A DNA stretch of 28,349 nucleotides from a virus, in IMG/VR virus record IMGVR_UViG_3300030101_004648, positions 1 to 28,349 of that record, one strand, 5' to 3'. A program made the translations under genes and the position numbers. Below, piece by piece: positions 22,256 through 28,349 of this stretch; position 1 is the stretch's first letter; each line of letters begins with the position of its first letter. The notes below the pieces were generated by a model, which was not told the origin of the DNA, made no database searches, and worked only from the letters and a program-made list of their open reading frames with translations.

Positions 22256-22270
22256 GGGCCTACATGGTCC
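22256..22270 (+). promoter_or_regulatory. Possible operator before the RHH gene
   Basis: GGGCC-TACAT-GGTCC, an inverted repeat (one G-U pair in RNA) 20 bases before the RHH start. It could be an operator for autoregulation or a small leader hairpin. Weak because of its short length. Confidence 0.3.
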
Positions 22271-22289
22271 ATAAAACAGGAGTGAACAA

Positions 22290-22469
22290 ATGATAATCAA
22301 TAAACCAAAGCAAGGCAGGCACGCGCACGGCCAAAAGAGCAAGCGGATTGCGTTGCGCTGCCCTGAAAACATTTGCTGCCAGCTGCAGTCCATTGCAGAC
22401 AAAAACAACGTGTCATTGTCTGCCGTTGTTCTGGCAGCACTCAAAGAGTTTATAGCAAATACAAAATAA
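22290..22469 (+). CDS. Ribbon-helix-helix DNA-binding regulator, 59 residues
   Basis: ATG at 22290 with an ACAGGAGT site. Arc/MetJ-like layout: basic N-terminus (PKQGRHAHGQKSKR), then the strand RIALRCP that would enter the DNA groove, a first helix (ENICCQLQSIADKNN) and a second helix starting VSLSAVVLAALKEFI. Size and order match a dimeric RHH repressor. It closes the operon of small early proteins just before a terminator, the place where autoregulators such as the Aca proteins of anti-CRISPR operons are found, although known Aca proteins are mainly helix-turn-helix. It probably represses the early promoter(s). Confidence 0.8.
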   Translation: MIINKPKQGRHAHGQKSKRIALRCPENICCQLQSIADKNNVSLSAVVLAALKEFIANTK

Positions 22470-22489
22470 ATTAAAAAACTTTTACCTTT

Positions 22490-22524
22490 AAAGGCTCCTA
22501 CTGTGGGGCCTTTTATATTTTTGT
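22490..22524 (+). terminator. Rho-independent terminator of the early operon
   Basis: Stem AAAGGCTCC / GGGGCCTTT (9 bp, one G-U pair) with a TACTGT loop, followed by TATATTTTT. It sits 20 bases after the RHH stop. After it, 22525-22571 holds only AT-rich DNA and the second promoter. Confidence 0.85.
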
Positions 22525-22557
22525 GGTAAAAAAAATGCTAATGATGCAAAATAACTG

Positions 22558-22586
22558 TGGCACACTTAAAAGTACTGTGATACACT
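22558..22586 (+). promoter_or_regulatory. Early promoter, copy 2
   Basis: TGGCAC (22558-22563), a 17-base spacer, then TACACT (22581-22586). It shares the -10 and leader with copy 1, but the -35 differs from TTGCAC, so strength probably differs. Confidence 0.5.
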
Positions 22587-22635
22587 TAAAACATGAGAGA
22601 CAAACGCTCATACTAAACAGGAGATTACAAATGAC
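22572..22635 (+). repeat. 64-bp promoter-leader cassette, copy 2
   Basis: 63 of 64 bases equal 20858-20921, 1,714 bases upstream. It also controls a single small gene (22631-22825) ending in its own terminator. The 14 bases CATACTAAACAGGA (22609-22622) occur in reverse complement at 22855-22868, just past that terminator. Confidence 0.95.
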
Positions 22636-22825
22636 AAATCAACAAAAACTAAACAATTATAAAAATATACTCAGTCAATTAATGAAGCTATCATATGCGC
22701 AACGTTTGAAATTAGAAGATCAAATTTACGATTTGAAAAGCGTTATTTATAAATTAGAATGGGACTCAATTAAAAAAGAAGATTATGTAAGACTTGATCT
22801 CTGGATAAAAAACTATAAACGATAA
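22631..22825 (+). CDS. 64-residue helical, basic small protein
   Basis: Start at 22631 after ACAGGAGA in the repeated leader. A Lys/Leu/Tyr-rich helical protein (NNYKNILSQLMKLSYAQRLK, DYVRLDLWIKNYKR), likely a small coiled coil. No family recognised. It has its own promoter copy and terminator, so it is a single-gene unit, possibly a moron that brought a copy of the control cassette or received it. Role unknown; regulated like the acidic early gene at 20917. Confidence 0.7.
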   Translation: MTNQQKLNNYKNILSQLMKLSYAQRLKLEDQIYDLKSVIYKLEWDSIKKEDYVRLDLWIKNYKR

Positions 22826-22830
22826 CAAAC

Positions 22831-22853
22831 GGCCCTAACGGGCCTTTTTTTTT
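22831..22853 (+). terminator. Rho-independent terminator
   Basis: GGCCC-TAAC-GGGCC followed by T9. It closes the single-gene unit at 22631-22825 and stands right before the next promoter. Confidence 0.95.
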
Positions 22854-22870
22854 GTCCTGTTTAGTATGTA

Positions 22871-22899
22871 TTGCAACCAATGGCAATGCGTACTATAAT
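22871..22899 (+). promoter_or_regulatory. Strong sigma70-like promoter of the packaging operon
   Basis: TTGCAA (22871-22876), a 17-base spacer and a perfect TATAAT (22894-22899), the best match to consensus seen in the window. Transcription would start near 22906, with AAAGGAG 8 bases before the first ATG at 22920. It would drive small genes, terminase, portal, scaffold and fibre. Confidence 0.8.
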
Positions 22900-22919
22900 C
22901 ATCTAAAAGGAGTAATACA

Positions 22920-23021
22920 ATGCCAAAAAAGTACGGTAACAAACCATCCAGCAAATCAAAGCCAAAACGACCAATGCCAAAGCCAAAGTCTACACCAATA
23001 AAGAAGAAACCAAAACGATAA
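22920..23021 (+). CDS. 33-residue Lys/Pro-rich basic peptide
   Basis: First gene of the packaging operon, with AAAGGAG site. Nearly all residues are Lys, Pro, Arg, Ser or Asn (MPKKYGNKPSSKSKPKR and similar), so it is unstructured and strongly basic. It overlaps the next gene by one base (TAATG). It may bind DNA or an acidic surface; function unknown. Confidence rests on a good ribosome site, the exact coupling and the leading place after a strong promoter. Confidence 0.65.
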   Translation: MPKKYGNKPSSKSKPKRPMPKPKSTPIKKKPKR

Positions 23022-23383
23022 TGCCAAAGTATAAGCTACCCAATGAGATTGCACGCAGTACGCAACGAGCAATACAATATAATCTATCCTTGCCAATGTC
23101 CAAACGTGCAAGCTACAAGGACGACAACGGCAAGCGGGTGCCCGGCACAGGTATGCGCACTGCACGGCGGATAGCTTCTGGCAGTGTAGACGAGGACCAA
23201 ATCAGACTTATGATAGCTTGGTTTGCCAGGCATGGCGAATCATCAAAGGAAAAGGAAGCACGGCGCGACAAAACCAGCAAGGCAAGCATTGCCTTTGCAT
23301 TGTGGGGCGGGCGTGCCGGTGAGCGTTGGGCAAAGGCGCAGCTGCGCAAAATAGAGAGGCAGAGAAGCAATGGCAAAGGATAA
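23021..23383 (+). CDS. Small phage protein with ARxIASG...FARH...LWGG domain
   Basis: A 120-residue basic protein. Blocks: GTGMRTARRIASGSV, then LMIAWFARHGESS, a Lys/Arg/Glu helix, and IAFALWGGRAGERWAKAQL. This is a domain I know from small uncharacterised phage proteins and from C-terminal extensions of prohead proteases (pattern A-R-x-I-S/A-x-G, M-x-x-F/W-F-A-R-H, W-x-L-W-G-G-x-x-G-x-x-W-A). It has no enzyme motif. It is next to terminase and portal genes, so a packaging or head role is possible. The reverse-strand gene at 2843-3319 carries the other common domain of this kind. Confidence 0.7.
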   Translation: MPKYKLPNEIARSTQRAIQYNLSLPMSKRASYKDDNGKRVPGTGMRTARRIASGSVDEDQIRLMIAWFARHGESSKEKEARRDKTSKASIAFALWGGRAGERWAKAQLRKIERQRSNGKG

Positions 23384-23690
23384 ACAGTTTACACCTGGCA
23401 TACGTACGCCACAGGATAACAAAGCAATACGTGACGCTGCCCAAGAATTTATGGGTGATGGTTACCCGCCTGAGCAGGCAATTGCAATTGCCTTTCGCAA
23501 GTGGGGTGACAATGAATTGCAACCCGCGCTAGTGCCAGTACTGACAGGAGAGGCAGAAGAATACAATAATAGTATACGAGAGGAAAGGATAAAGAGCACA
23601 AATCGTTTTGATATTGCCAGGCGCAGCGCCATTGCAAGATATAAACAATTGGTAAAGCTTAGAATGATAAAGGATAAATCAAAATTATGA
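23370..23690 (+). CDS. Small phage protein with P-x-x-QAIAIAF motif
   Basis: A 106-residue protein overlapping the previous gene by 14 bases. It has FTPGIRTPQDNKAIRDAAQE and GYPPEQAIAIAFRKW, a pattern often seen in short phage proteins near packaging genes (from memory). A helical, charged C-terminal half follows with SIREERIKSTNRFDIARRS. No catalytic motif is visible. Probably a DNA or protein binder; function unknown. The ATGA overlap couples it to the next gene. Confidence 0.65.
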   Translation: MAKDKQFTPGIRTPQDNKAIRDAAQEFMGDGYPPEQAIAIAFRKWGDNELQPALVPVLTGEAEEYNNSIREERIKSTNRFDIARRSAIARYKQLVKLRMIKDKSKL

Positions 23691-23884
23691 AAAAAAAACA
23701 CGCATCAAAAATAGATTTGAACACACAGGATATTAAATTGCTCATCCGCAGATATTGCCAGCAACAACGGCAGATAGACTGCTTAGACAATAAGATAGAC
23801 AGGCTCATCGCTTTACTTGTAGACATACAACTTAACCAAGAAAAAAACCTGTGTGTCGTAGAAAAAACGTACCGGGCTGACTGA
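23687..23884 (+). CDS. 65-residue coiled-coil protein
   Basis: ATGA overlap with the gene before. Lys/His-rich N-terminus, then a long heptad-like helix (IKLLIRRYCQQQRQIDCLDN, KIDRLIALLVDIQLNQEKN). No membrane segment. It is followed by an odd non-coding stretch (23885-23937) with runs of 9 and 8 T residues, with no convincing stem before them. Function unknown; a small multimer. Confidence 0.55.
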   Translation: MKKKHASKIDLNTQDIKLLIRRYCQQQRQIDCLDNKIDRLIALLVDIQLNQEKNLCVVEKTYRAD

Positions 23885-23937
23885 ACCGCACTTTTTTTTT
23901 GAGACGTTAAATTTTTTTTCAAAAAATTGGGGATAGC

Positions 23938-24174
23938 ATGGATGAAGACGACAAATTATTGCAATACCTGAAAACATTAAACGACCAAAAAATAATTTGT
24001 AATTTGTATTTGTCATACATGCAGGCAATTGATTTTATTATTGAGATTGGCTTTGATGAAGAGTACCAAGAATTTGCAGAAGCAGAAGAAAGGCGCAGGT
24101 CACAAAAAAAAATGTCACGTCGTTATCAAAAATACATTGCAGACATTAACAAAACGACAACAGGAGAAAACTAA
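23938..24174 (+). CDS. Small helical protein before terminase, 78 residues
   Basis: ATG at 23938 with GGGGAT 4 bases before it. Acidic N-terminus (MDEDDKLLQYLKTL), a mainly helical middle (NLYLSYMQAIDFIIEIGFDE) and a basic Arg/Lys-rich end (ERRRSQKKMSRRYQKY). The charge split suggests it bridges DNA and a partner. It stands just before terminase small subunit, whose ribosome site (AGGAGA) lies in its last codons. No family is recognised; a second terminase helper is a guess. Confidence 0.65.
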   Translation: MDEDDKLLQYLKTLNDQKIICNLYLSYMQAIDFIIEIGFDEEYQEFAEAEERRRSQKKMSRRYQKYIADINKTTTGEN

Positions 24175-24176
24175 CG

Positions 24177-24839
24177 ATGCCACGTAAAACAAAATTTATT
24201 GAACCAATAAAAAATCAAATCATCCAAGCAATATCGCAGGGCGCCACGTATCAAGTAGCAGCAGAGTGCGCGAGCATTACAGAGGCAACCTTATATAATT
24301 GGATAAGAAAAGGAAACAAACAGGCAAGCGGTGCTTTTAGGTTGTTTGTTGACGCACTTAAACAAGCTGAAGCACAAAGCGCAATGGGTGCCTTGCAATG
24401 TATACAAACAAACATTGCCAATGGCAATTTAAAAGCTGCCTTTTTTCTTTTGGAACGCCGGCACAACTACAAACGCGAAGAACGCCACGTTAGAGCAAAT
24501 CAAATTACAGACCAACCAAAGCAAAAGCAACAAGAAATAAGCATAGCCAAAGAACTACAAGACCAGGCAGCAGATTTGCGCAAGGCAATTAAAAGCGCTG
24601 CAAAAAGTGAAAGCTGGCAGGCGTACGCGGCACTAAATAGGCAGCTTTTGCAAACCATCAGCCAAATACAGCATGTCCAAGCTGAAACGGGGCAGATTGA
24701 CAAAATGGATGCCTACTCAGACGAGCAATTATTAAACGAGATAACCAACGTTATTTTTGCATTGCCACCATTGGCCCGGCAAAGAATACAGGAAGAATTG
24801 GGCTTGTTGACAAACAACGTTATACCAATATCGAAATAA
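24177..24839 (+). CDS. terS: Terminase small subunit (TerS-like)
   Basis: A 220-residue protein. Helix-turn-helix at about residues 17-45: QAISQGATYQVAAECASI, then TEATLYNWIRKG, the DNA-recognition part of phage small terminase subunits. A middle helical region (HNYKREERHVRAN and Gln/Lys-rich parts) would form the ring, and the C-terminal tail has LPPLARQRIQEELGLL, possibly the large-subunit contact. It lies two genes before an unmistakable large subunit. TerS binds the packaging site and regulates the motor. The ribosome site (ACAGGAGA) lies inside the end of the gene before. Confidence 0.8.
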   Translation: MPRKTKFIEPIKNQIIQAISQGATYQVAAECASITEATLYNWIRKGNKQASGAFRLFVDALKQAEAQSAMGALQCIQTNIANGNLKAAFFLLERRHNYKREERHVRANQITDQPKQKQQEISIAKELQDQAADLRKAIKSAAKSESWQAYAALNRQLLQTISQIQHVQAETGQIDKMDAYSDEQLLNEITNVIFALPPLARQRIQEELGLLTNNVIPISK

Positions 24840-25219
24840 TGGGGAATATCATGGAATTGATTATTGCTGGCATTGTGGGATTGCTAATTGGCGTTGGTGG
24901 TACAAAGGCAGTAGATGCCATTAACAAAAAAAATGCCCCACCAATAATTATTGAAGACAAACGCGGAGAAAAAGAGCAGGAGGTTGTCAAACAACTTACA
25001 AATCTTGACGTAACGTTGCAGCTGTGCGAGAACGACAAAGAAAGCGGCCTTTGTCGAGAGCTTGTATGTTATCAATTTGGCAAAGGCGTTGGCACACAAA
25101 CAAGCCAAAAGCAATGCGAGGCAATTACCAACATTAACAACAGTATTATTTTATTTGATTACTGCAAAAAACAGCCTGACTTTGACAAGTGCATAGACAT
25201 TTTTTGGCGTCGTAAATGA
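24839..25219 (+). CDS. Membrane-anchored Cys-rich protein inside the terminase operon
   Basis: 126 residues from the TAATG overlap at 24839; an ATG at 24851 with GGGGA in front is a possible alternative start, four residues later. A hydrophobic helix at about 6-22 (ELIIAGIVGLLIGVGG) is followed by a Lys/Glu-rich coiled part and then a compact domain with six Cys (63, 72, 77, 93, 109, 118) that could form three disulfides in the periplasm. This anchor-plus-Cys form resembles exclusion factors or inner-membrane spanins more than any packaging protein. It lies between the two terminase subunits and overlaps TerL by 4 bases. Function unknown. Confidence 0.7.
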   Translation: MGNIMELIIAGIVGLLIGVGGTKAVDAINKKNAPPIIIEDKRGEKEQEVVKQLTNLDVTLQLCENDKESGLCRELVCYQFGKGVGTQTSQKQCEAITNINNSIILFDYCKKQPDFDKCIDIFWRRK

Positions 25220-26649
25220 CAAGGCATTTGCTAACATTTGCCAAAAAAATTAAGCACTTGCAAGCCCGTGCAGATCGAGACCCTTTGCATTGGTGGCGTG
25301 GCACAATACCGCAAAACCAATTCCTGCGAGACCCGGCGCCCATCAAATTGCTTTTGGGTGGCAACCAGGTTGGGAAAACTTCAGCCAGTTGCGCACTTTT
25401 GGTCTATCATTGTTTAGGATTACACCCACACTATGCAGTAGACCCGCCACCCATAGAGGCATGGATTGTCACGCATAGCATTGAACAAAGCAGAACCATC
25501 CAGCAAAAGCTTTGGGACATGCTACCCAAAGACCAATTGGCGGACAGTGTAGAATTTGTTAGAGGGCGCGGCTTTCGTGGTGTTACACCTATTGTAACCT
25601 TTGCAAATGGCAGTATAATACGCATAAAAACCGCAAATCAGGGATTGGGCCTGGCGTCTGCCAGTTGTAGCTTGGTTGTTATTGATGAGCCCGTGCCCGC
25701 AGAAGTGTTCAACGAATGTCTTGCACGTACCTTGCGAGGAGGTGCCGGCGGCAGATCGGGCACGCTTGCAATTAGCATGACACCTGTAGGCAACGTAGAT
25801 GTGCATTATATCAAAGACATGGTAGACAAAAAGCAAATATCTTGCACGCGTGCACCTTTGACAGTGCAAGCGACTACGCCGGAGGGCTTGGCGCCTTTAC
25901 TTAGTCAGGCACAAATAGACAATATTACAGCAGGATATCTGCCAATAGATAGAGAGGCCCGCATAAGTGGCAGCTTTGACGTAACACCACACGGCGTAAT
26001 ATTTGATAAATTCGATCCTGCTACAATGATAATTAACCGACCATGTCCACCATCAAAAGTCTACAAATATTCTGTTGGCATTGACCACGGCACGGCACCG
26101 GGTAGCCAATGCGCAATATTAACGGCAATAAATATGCAAGATCCACAAAACCCAGAAGTATATATTCTTGGTGAGTATGTTAGTGGAGGCAGTGCCACGC
26201 CTGAGGACCACGCGCGCGGCATTTTAGCAATGCTAAAACGTCACCATATCAAGCCGGAGTTATGCCGCTGGACAGGTGACGGTGACCATTATGGCGGCAG
26301 AGGCAAAACAGGTATGCACATGTCAAATCTTGTTTTGATGCGCGCGTTCGAGCGTGTTATGGGATTACATCATAGGTGTTTAACATTTACAATACGCAAA
26401 GCAAAAAAGGCCCGGCACAGCGTTTATTTCAGCGCGTCAATGATATACGCTATTATGTCGAGAAAAAAATTCTTTGTGCATGCAGATTGCCAAAGATTAA
26501 TTCAGTCAATCCAAAATTGGACCATGAAAAGAGACAGTAGCCAAAGGTCGAAAGATAGGTGGGGGCATTGTATCGATGCAATGCGTTACGCGGTATTGCA
26601 AACCATCGATTATAAATATATAATACCTCAAACGATAAGGATTGCATAA
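25216..26649 (+). CDS. terL: Terminase large subunit (TerL), packaging ATPase-nuclease
   Basis: A 477-residue motor protein starting at the ATGA overlap. Walker A is GGNQVGKT (48-55), Walker B is LVVIDEP (153-159) with catalytic Glu158, and the coupling motif SMTPVG lies near 187. The RNase H-like nuclease domain has Asp290 in GIDHGT, Asp355/357 in TGDGDHYGG and Asp454 in GHCIDAMRYA. It pumps DNA through the portal and cuts it. It lies before the portal as usual. Terminase type (cos or pac) cannot be told from the sequence by eye; a phylogeny with TerL of known type would show it. Confidence 0.95.
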   Translation: MTRHLLTFAKKIKHLQARADRDPLHWWRGTIPQNQFLRDPAPIKLLLGGNQVGKTSASCALLVYHCLGLHPHYAVDPPPIEAWIVTHSIEQSRTIQQKLWDMLPKDQLADSVEFVRGRGFRGVTPIVTFANGSIIRIKTANQGLGLASASCSLVVIDEPVPAEVFNECLARTLRGGAGGRSGTLAISMTPVGNVDVHYIKDMVDKKQISCTRAPLTVQATTPEGLAPLLSQAQIDNITAGYLPIDREARISGSFDVTPHGVIFDKFDPATMIINRPCPPSKVYKYSVGIDHGTAPGSQCAILTAINMQDPQNPEVYILGEYVSGGSATPEDHARGILAMLKRHHIKPELCRWTGDGDHYGGRGKTGMHMSNLVLMRAFERVMGLHHRCLTFTIRKAKKARHSVYFSASMIYAIMSRKKFFVHADCQRLIQSIQNWTMKRDSSQRSKDRWGHCIDAMRYAVLQTIDYKYIIPQTIRIA

Positions 26650-28094
26650 TGGACACATACGAAATACCAGCAAAGCCAATGGCGCCAAATGGATACGAAC
26701 AAGAAAGATGGGACCATACAGCGATGCGCAGGAGGCAAATTCAAGGGCGCTACGAGGACGACTTAGAACACGAATTAGCAAGGCACCTGCCGAGCGACAG
26801 GCGCGAAGCGTGGGGGCCTCCTGACTTATCAAGTAACGTCTTAGAGAATGTTACTCGCCAATTATCCATGTTGTACCATGCCACGCCAACAGTAACACAC
26901 CCGGAATATGATGTTAGTCCTTTGTTTGGTCGAACTGGCATTGTAACAAAAGCGGGCCTGTGGCCAATGATGCAACGCGTGCAACAAATGGCACTTGGAT
27001 TGCGCGAATGTATTGTCAGGATAGATGCCCCAGCAAATGCAGGCTTGCAATATCGTTTGGTCACTCCTGACTTTGTATATGCCGAGGCAGACGCAGACGC
27101 GCCGGACGTGCCCGTGTATTATCAAGAACTAAGACTACGCTTTAACGCCAACAAAGGAAAAGGGGAATGGGTGGCGGATTGCCTTGATATTAGGGACCCA
27201 GAAAACCCAAGCTTTGCATTGCACAAAATAGATAGTGACGGCAGCAAAGGCGCAGACGTTACAGAGCAATATCTCGGACGCCCTGCCTTTGTTGGCGATG
27301 AATACCCGTACCGAGACAACGAAAACAAACCTTTTTTGCCGCTAGAAATATACAGGGCAGAAAAAACCGGTCAATTATTTAATCCATACGACCAAAGTGC
27401 CCTCGCGTTCGGCTCTTTATCGTCGGGCGTGCTTTTTAGTTTTTTTACGCACTGTTTACGGGACTCGTCATGGCCCCAAAGGTATACAGTAGGTTTGCAG
27501 GTTCAGGGGCTCACACAAGAAAGTCAAAACCTAGCAAGCCGAAGAGCGACAGTAACCACAGACCCCAGCACAATTTTAATGTTTGCAAATGACCCAGACC
27601 TAAGCGGGCAGGCAATGATTGGCCAATTCCAAGCAGGGTGCGACCCGTTGCACTTGTTAGAGGCTATATCAAAATATGAAGTACGTGTCAGCACTGCGGC
27701 CGGTATAAGTGGCGACATTTTGCGCCAAAGCGGCGACCCTAGATCTGGGTATGCGATTTCTGTTTCTAGGTCCGGGCAACGTGAAATGAGTAAAAGGTAT
27801 GCAATTATTTTTCGTGGCGTGGATGAGAGCCTTATTGGCAAATCTGCATTAATGGCCAATAAGTTTTTGGGATTACAACCTCAGGCACCACAGGACGGCT
27901 ACAGGGTAGTATATGCGCAAATCCCCCTATCACCTGAAGAAATGAAAGCACAAAGAGAGGACGTAATACAAAAACTCAGTGCCGGCCTTATATCGCCAGT
28001 GGATGCCATACAAATGCTTAATCCAGATTTGGACGTTGACGGCGCCAAGGCGGAGCTGATAAGAATACGAAGAGAAAGGGCAGAATTCATTTAA
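26649..28094 (+). CDS. Portal protein
   Basis: A 481-residue protein, TAATG-coupled to TerL. The first 90 residues are charged (helical), then the body with AGLWPMMQRVQQMALGLREC, the stem or wing region around PYRDNENKPFLPLEIYRAEK, and a long helix with STAAGISGDILRQSGDPRSG, a block similar to other portals (the xxSGxAL-type tunnel-loop region). The C-terminal part ends in helices (MKAQREDVIQKLSAGL, DGAKAELIRIRRERAE) that would form the crown. Twelve copies form the ring through which DNA passes. The place between TerL and scaffold is typical. Confidence 0.9.
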   Translation: MDTYEIPAKPMAPNGYEQERWDHTAMRRRQIQGRYEDDLEHELARHLPSDRREAWGPPDLSSNVLENVTRQLSMLYHATPTVTHPEYDVSPLFGRTGIVTKAGLWPMMQRVQQMALGLRECIVRIDAPANAGLQYRLVTPDFVYAEADADAPDVPVYYQELRLRFNANKGKGEWVADCLDIRDPENPSFALHKIDSDGSKGADVTEQYLGRPAFVGDEYPYRDNENKPFLPLEIYRAEKTGQLFNPYDQSALAFGSLSSGVLFSFFTHCLRDSSWPQRYTVGLQVQGLTQESQNLASRRATVTTDPSTILMFANDPDLSGQAMIGQFQAGCDPLHLLEAISKYEVRVSTAAGISGDILRQSGDPRSGYAISVSRSGQREMSKRYAIIFRGVDESLIGKSALMANKFLGLQPQAPQDGYRVVYAQIPLSPEEMKAQREDVIQKLSAGLISPVDAIQMLNPDLDVDGAKAELIRIRRERAEFI

Positions 28095-28109
28095 AACAGG
28101 AGAAAAAAA

Positions 28110-28349
28110 ATGGATGAAACAAACGAGAGTAAACCAACAGAACAAAGCTACAGTAAATCAGACGTTGAAAATATAATCAAGGACAGGATTGCAAAGGTAG
28201 CAAAGAGAGCAAACGAGGCAGAGGCAACTATCAAAGACCTGCGCGCGCAAATGGATAAGCAAGCGCAAAGCGTTGGCACTGTTGACATGCTTACACAGCA
28301 GTTGGCAGAGATGCAACAAAAACTACAAAGCACCGAGCAAAGATATGCA
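28110..28349 (+). CDS. Capsid scaffolding protein, N-terminal part (continues at base 1)
   Basis: The true start of the scaffold gene is this ATG, 15 bases after the portal stop, with an ACAGGAGA ribosome site at 28096-28103. The frame runs off the window end. Joined at the 99-bp overlap it gives a protein of about 211 residues (47 before the joint, 164 after). The N-terminal half is charged and heptad-like, rich in Lys, Glu and Gln, and predicted to be a coiled coil. The middle has a segment typical of phage scaffolds, and a Gln/Pro-rich linker precedes a basic C-terminal helix, the usual capsid-binding end. Portal before it and the head genes after it support the role. Scaffolds are not conserved enough to call by sequence alone, so the call rests on layout and coiled-coil character. 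Confidence 0.7.
   Translation, partial: MDETNESKPTEQSYSKSDVENIIKDRIAKVAKRANEAEATIKDLRAQMDKQAQSVGTVDMLTQQLAEMQQKLQSTEQRYA
28251..28349. repeat. Right copy of 99-bp terminal direct repeat
   Basis: Exact copy of bases 1-99. It lies inside the scaffold gene, and the reading frame from 28110 continues across the joint into the frame starting at base 1. Inference: circular closure of the assembly rather than a duplicated gene. Confidence 0.95.

Noticed and set aside
20661-22900. CRISPR array or iteron-type tandem repeats
   Set aside because: The repeats seen are a 64-bp pair, short start-region repeats and scattered GTGCA motifs; there is no regular repeat-spacer order.
1-28349. tRNA genes, integrase or transposase
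   Set aside because: No cloverleaf with a T-arm signature, no tyrosine or serine recombinase catalytic domain and no IS ends were seen on reading; only the orphan recombinase-like domain at 17825.

Overview
The window is the complete genome of a small tailed bacteriophage with siphovirus morphology (Caudoviricetes), read once around a circle. Bases 28251-28349 repeat bases 1-99 exactly, so the unit genome is 28,250 bp and the scaffold gene, cut by the arbitrary ends, is whole (start at 28110, stop at 495). There is a tail tube, a -1 frameshifted tail chaperone and a tape measure but no sheath, which points to a long non-contractile tail. The DNA is AT-rich, genes are very tightly packed (many TAATG and ATGA overlaps), and the usual ribosome site is ACAGGAGA. 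The host cannot be named from the sequence. I see no integrase, no DNA polymerase, no tRNA and no CRISPR array.

Layout around the circle. (1) 22.85-28.1 kb: a strong sigma70-like promoter drives small ORFs, then terminase small subunit, an odd cysteine-rich membrane protein, terminase large subunit, portal and scaffold. (2) 0.5-2.7 kb: two small structural proteins and a long fibre, closed by a bidirectional terminator. (3) 2.8-3.5 kb: a reverse-strand cargo-like gene with a possible 29-aa upstream peptide, separated from the capsid gene by back-to-back promoters. (4) 3.6-16.8 kb: major capsid protein, head-tail and neck proteins, tail tube, chaperone G/GT, tape measure, two large tail-tip proteins, then amidase endolysin and a BhlA/UviB-like holin, closed by two opposed terminators. 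(5) 16.9-20.7 kb: a divergent switch (a reverse-strand 32-aa membrane peptide against a Cro/C1-type regulator around a shared palindrome), then RusA resolvase, an orphan recombinase-like DNA-binding protein, a primase-like protein and a VirE/D5-like helicase, closed by a UUCG-loop terminator. (6) 20.7-22.85 kb: a probable early, host-takeover module of small unrecognised proteins and a ribbon-helix-helix regulator, with two copies of a 64-bp promoter-leader cassette.

How it works together (inference): the regulator/operator region and the RHH protein probably time early against late expression. Primase and helicase start replication with a host polymerase, and RusA resolves branched DNA before packaging by TerS/TerL into a portal-scaffold-capsid shell. 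No prohead protease is visible. The least explained parts are the early module, the anti-Shine-Dalgarno hairpin after the capsid gene, the divergent peptide/regulator switch, and the cysteine-rich membrane protein inside the terminase operon.
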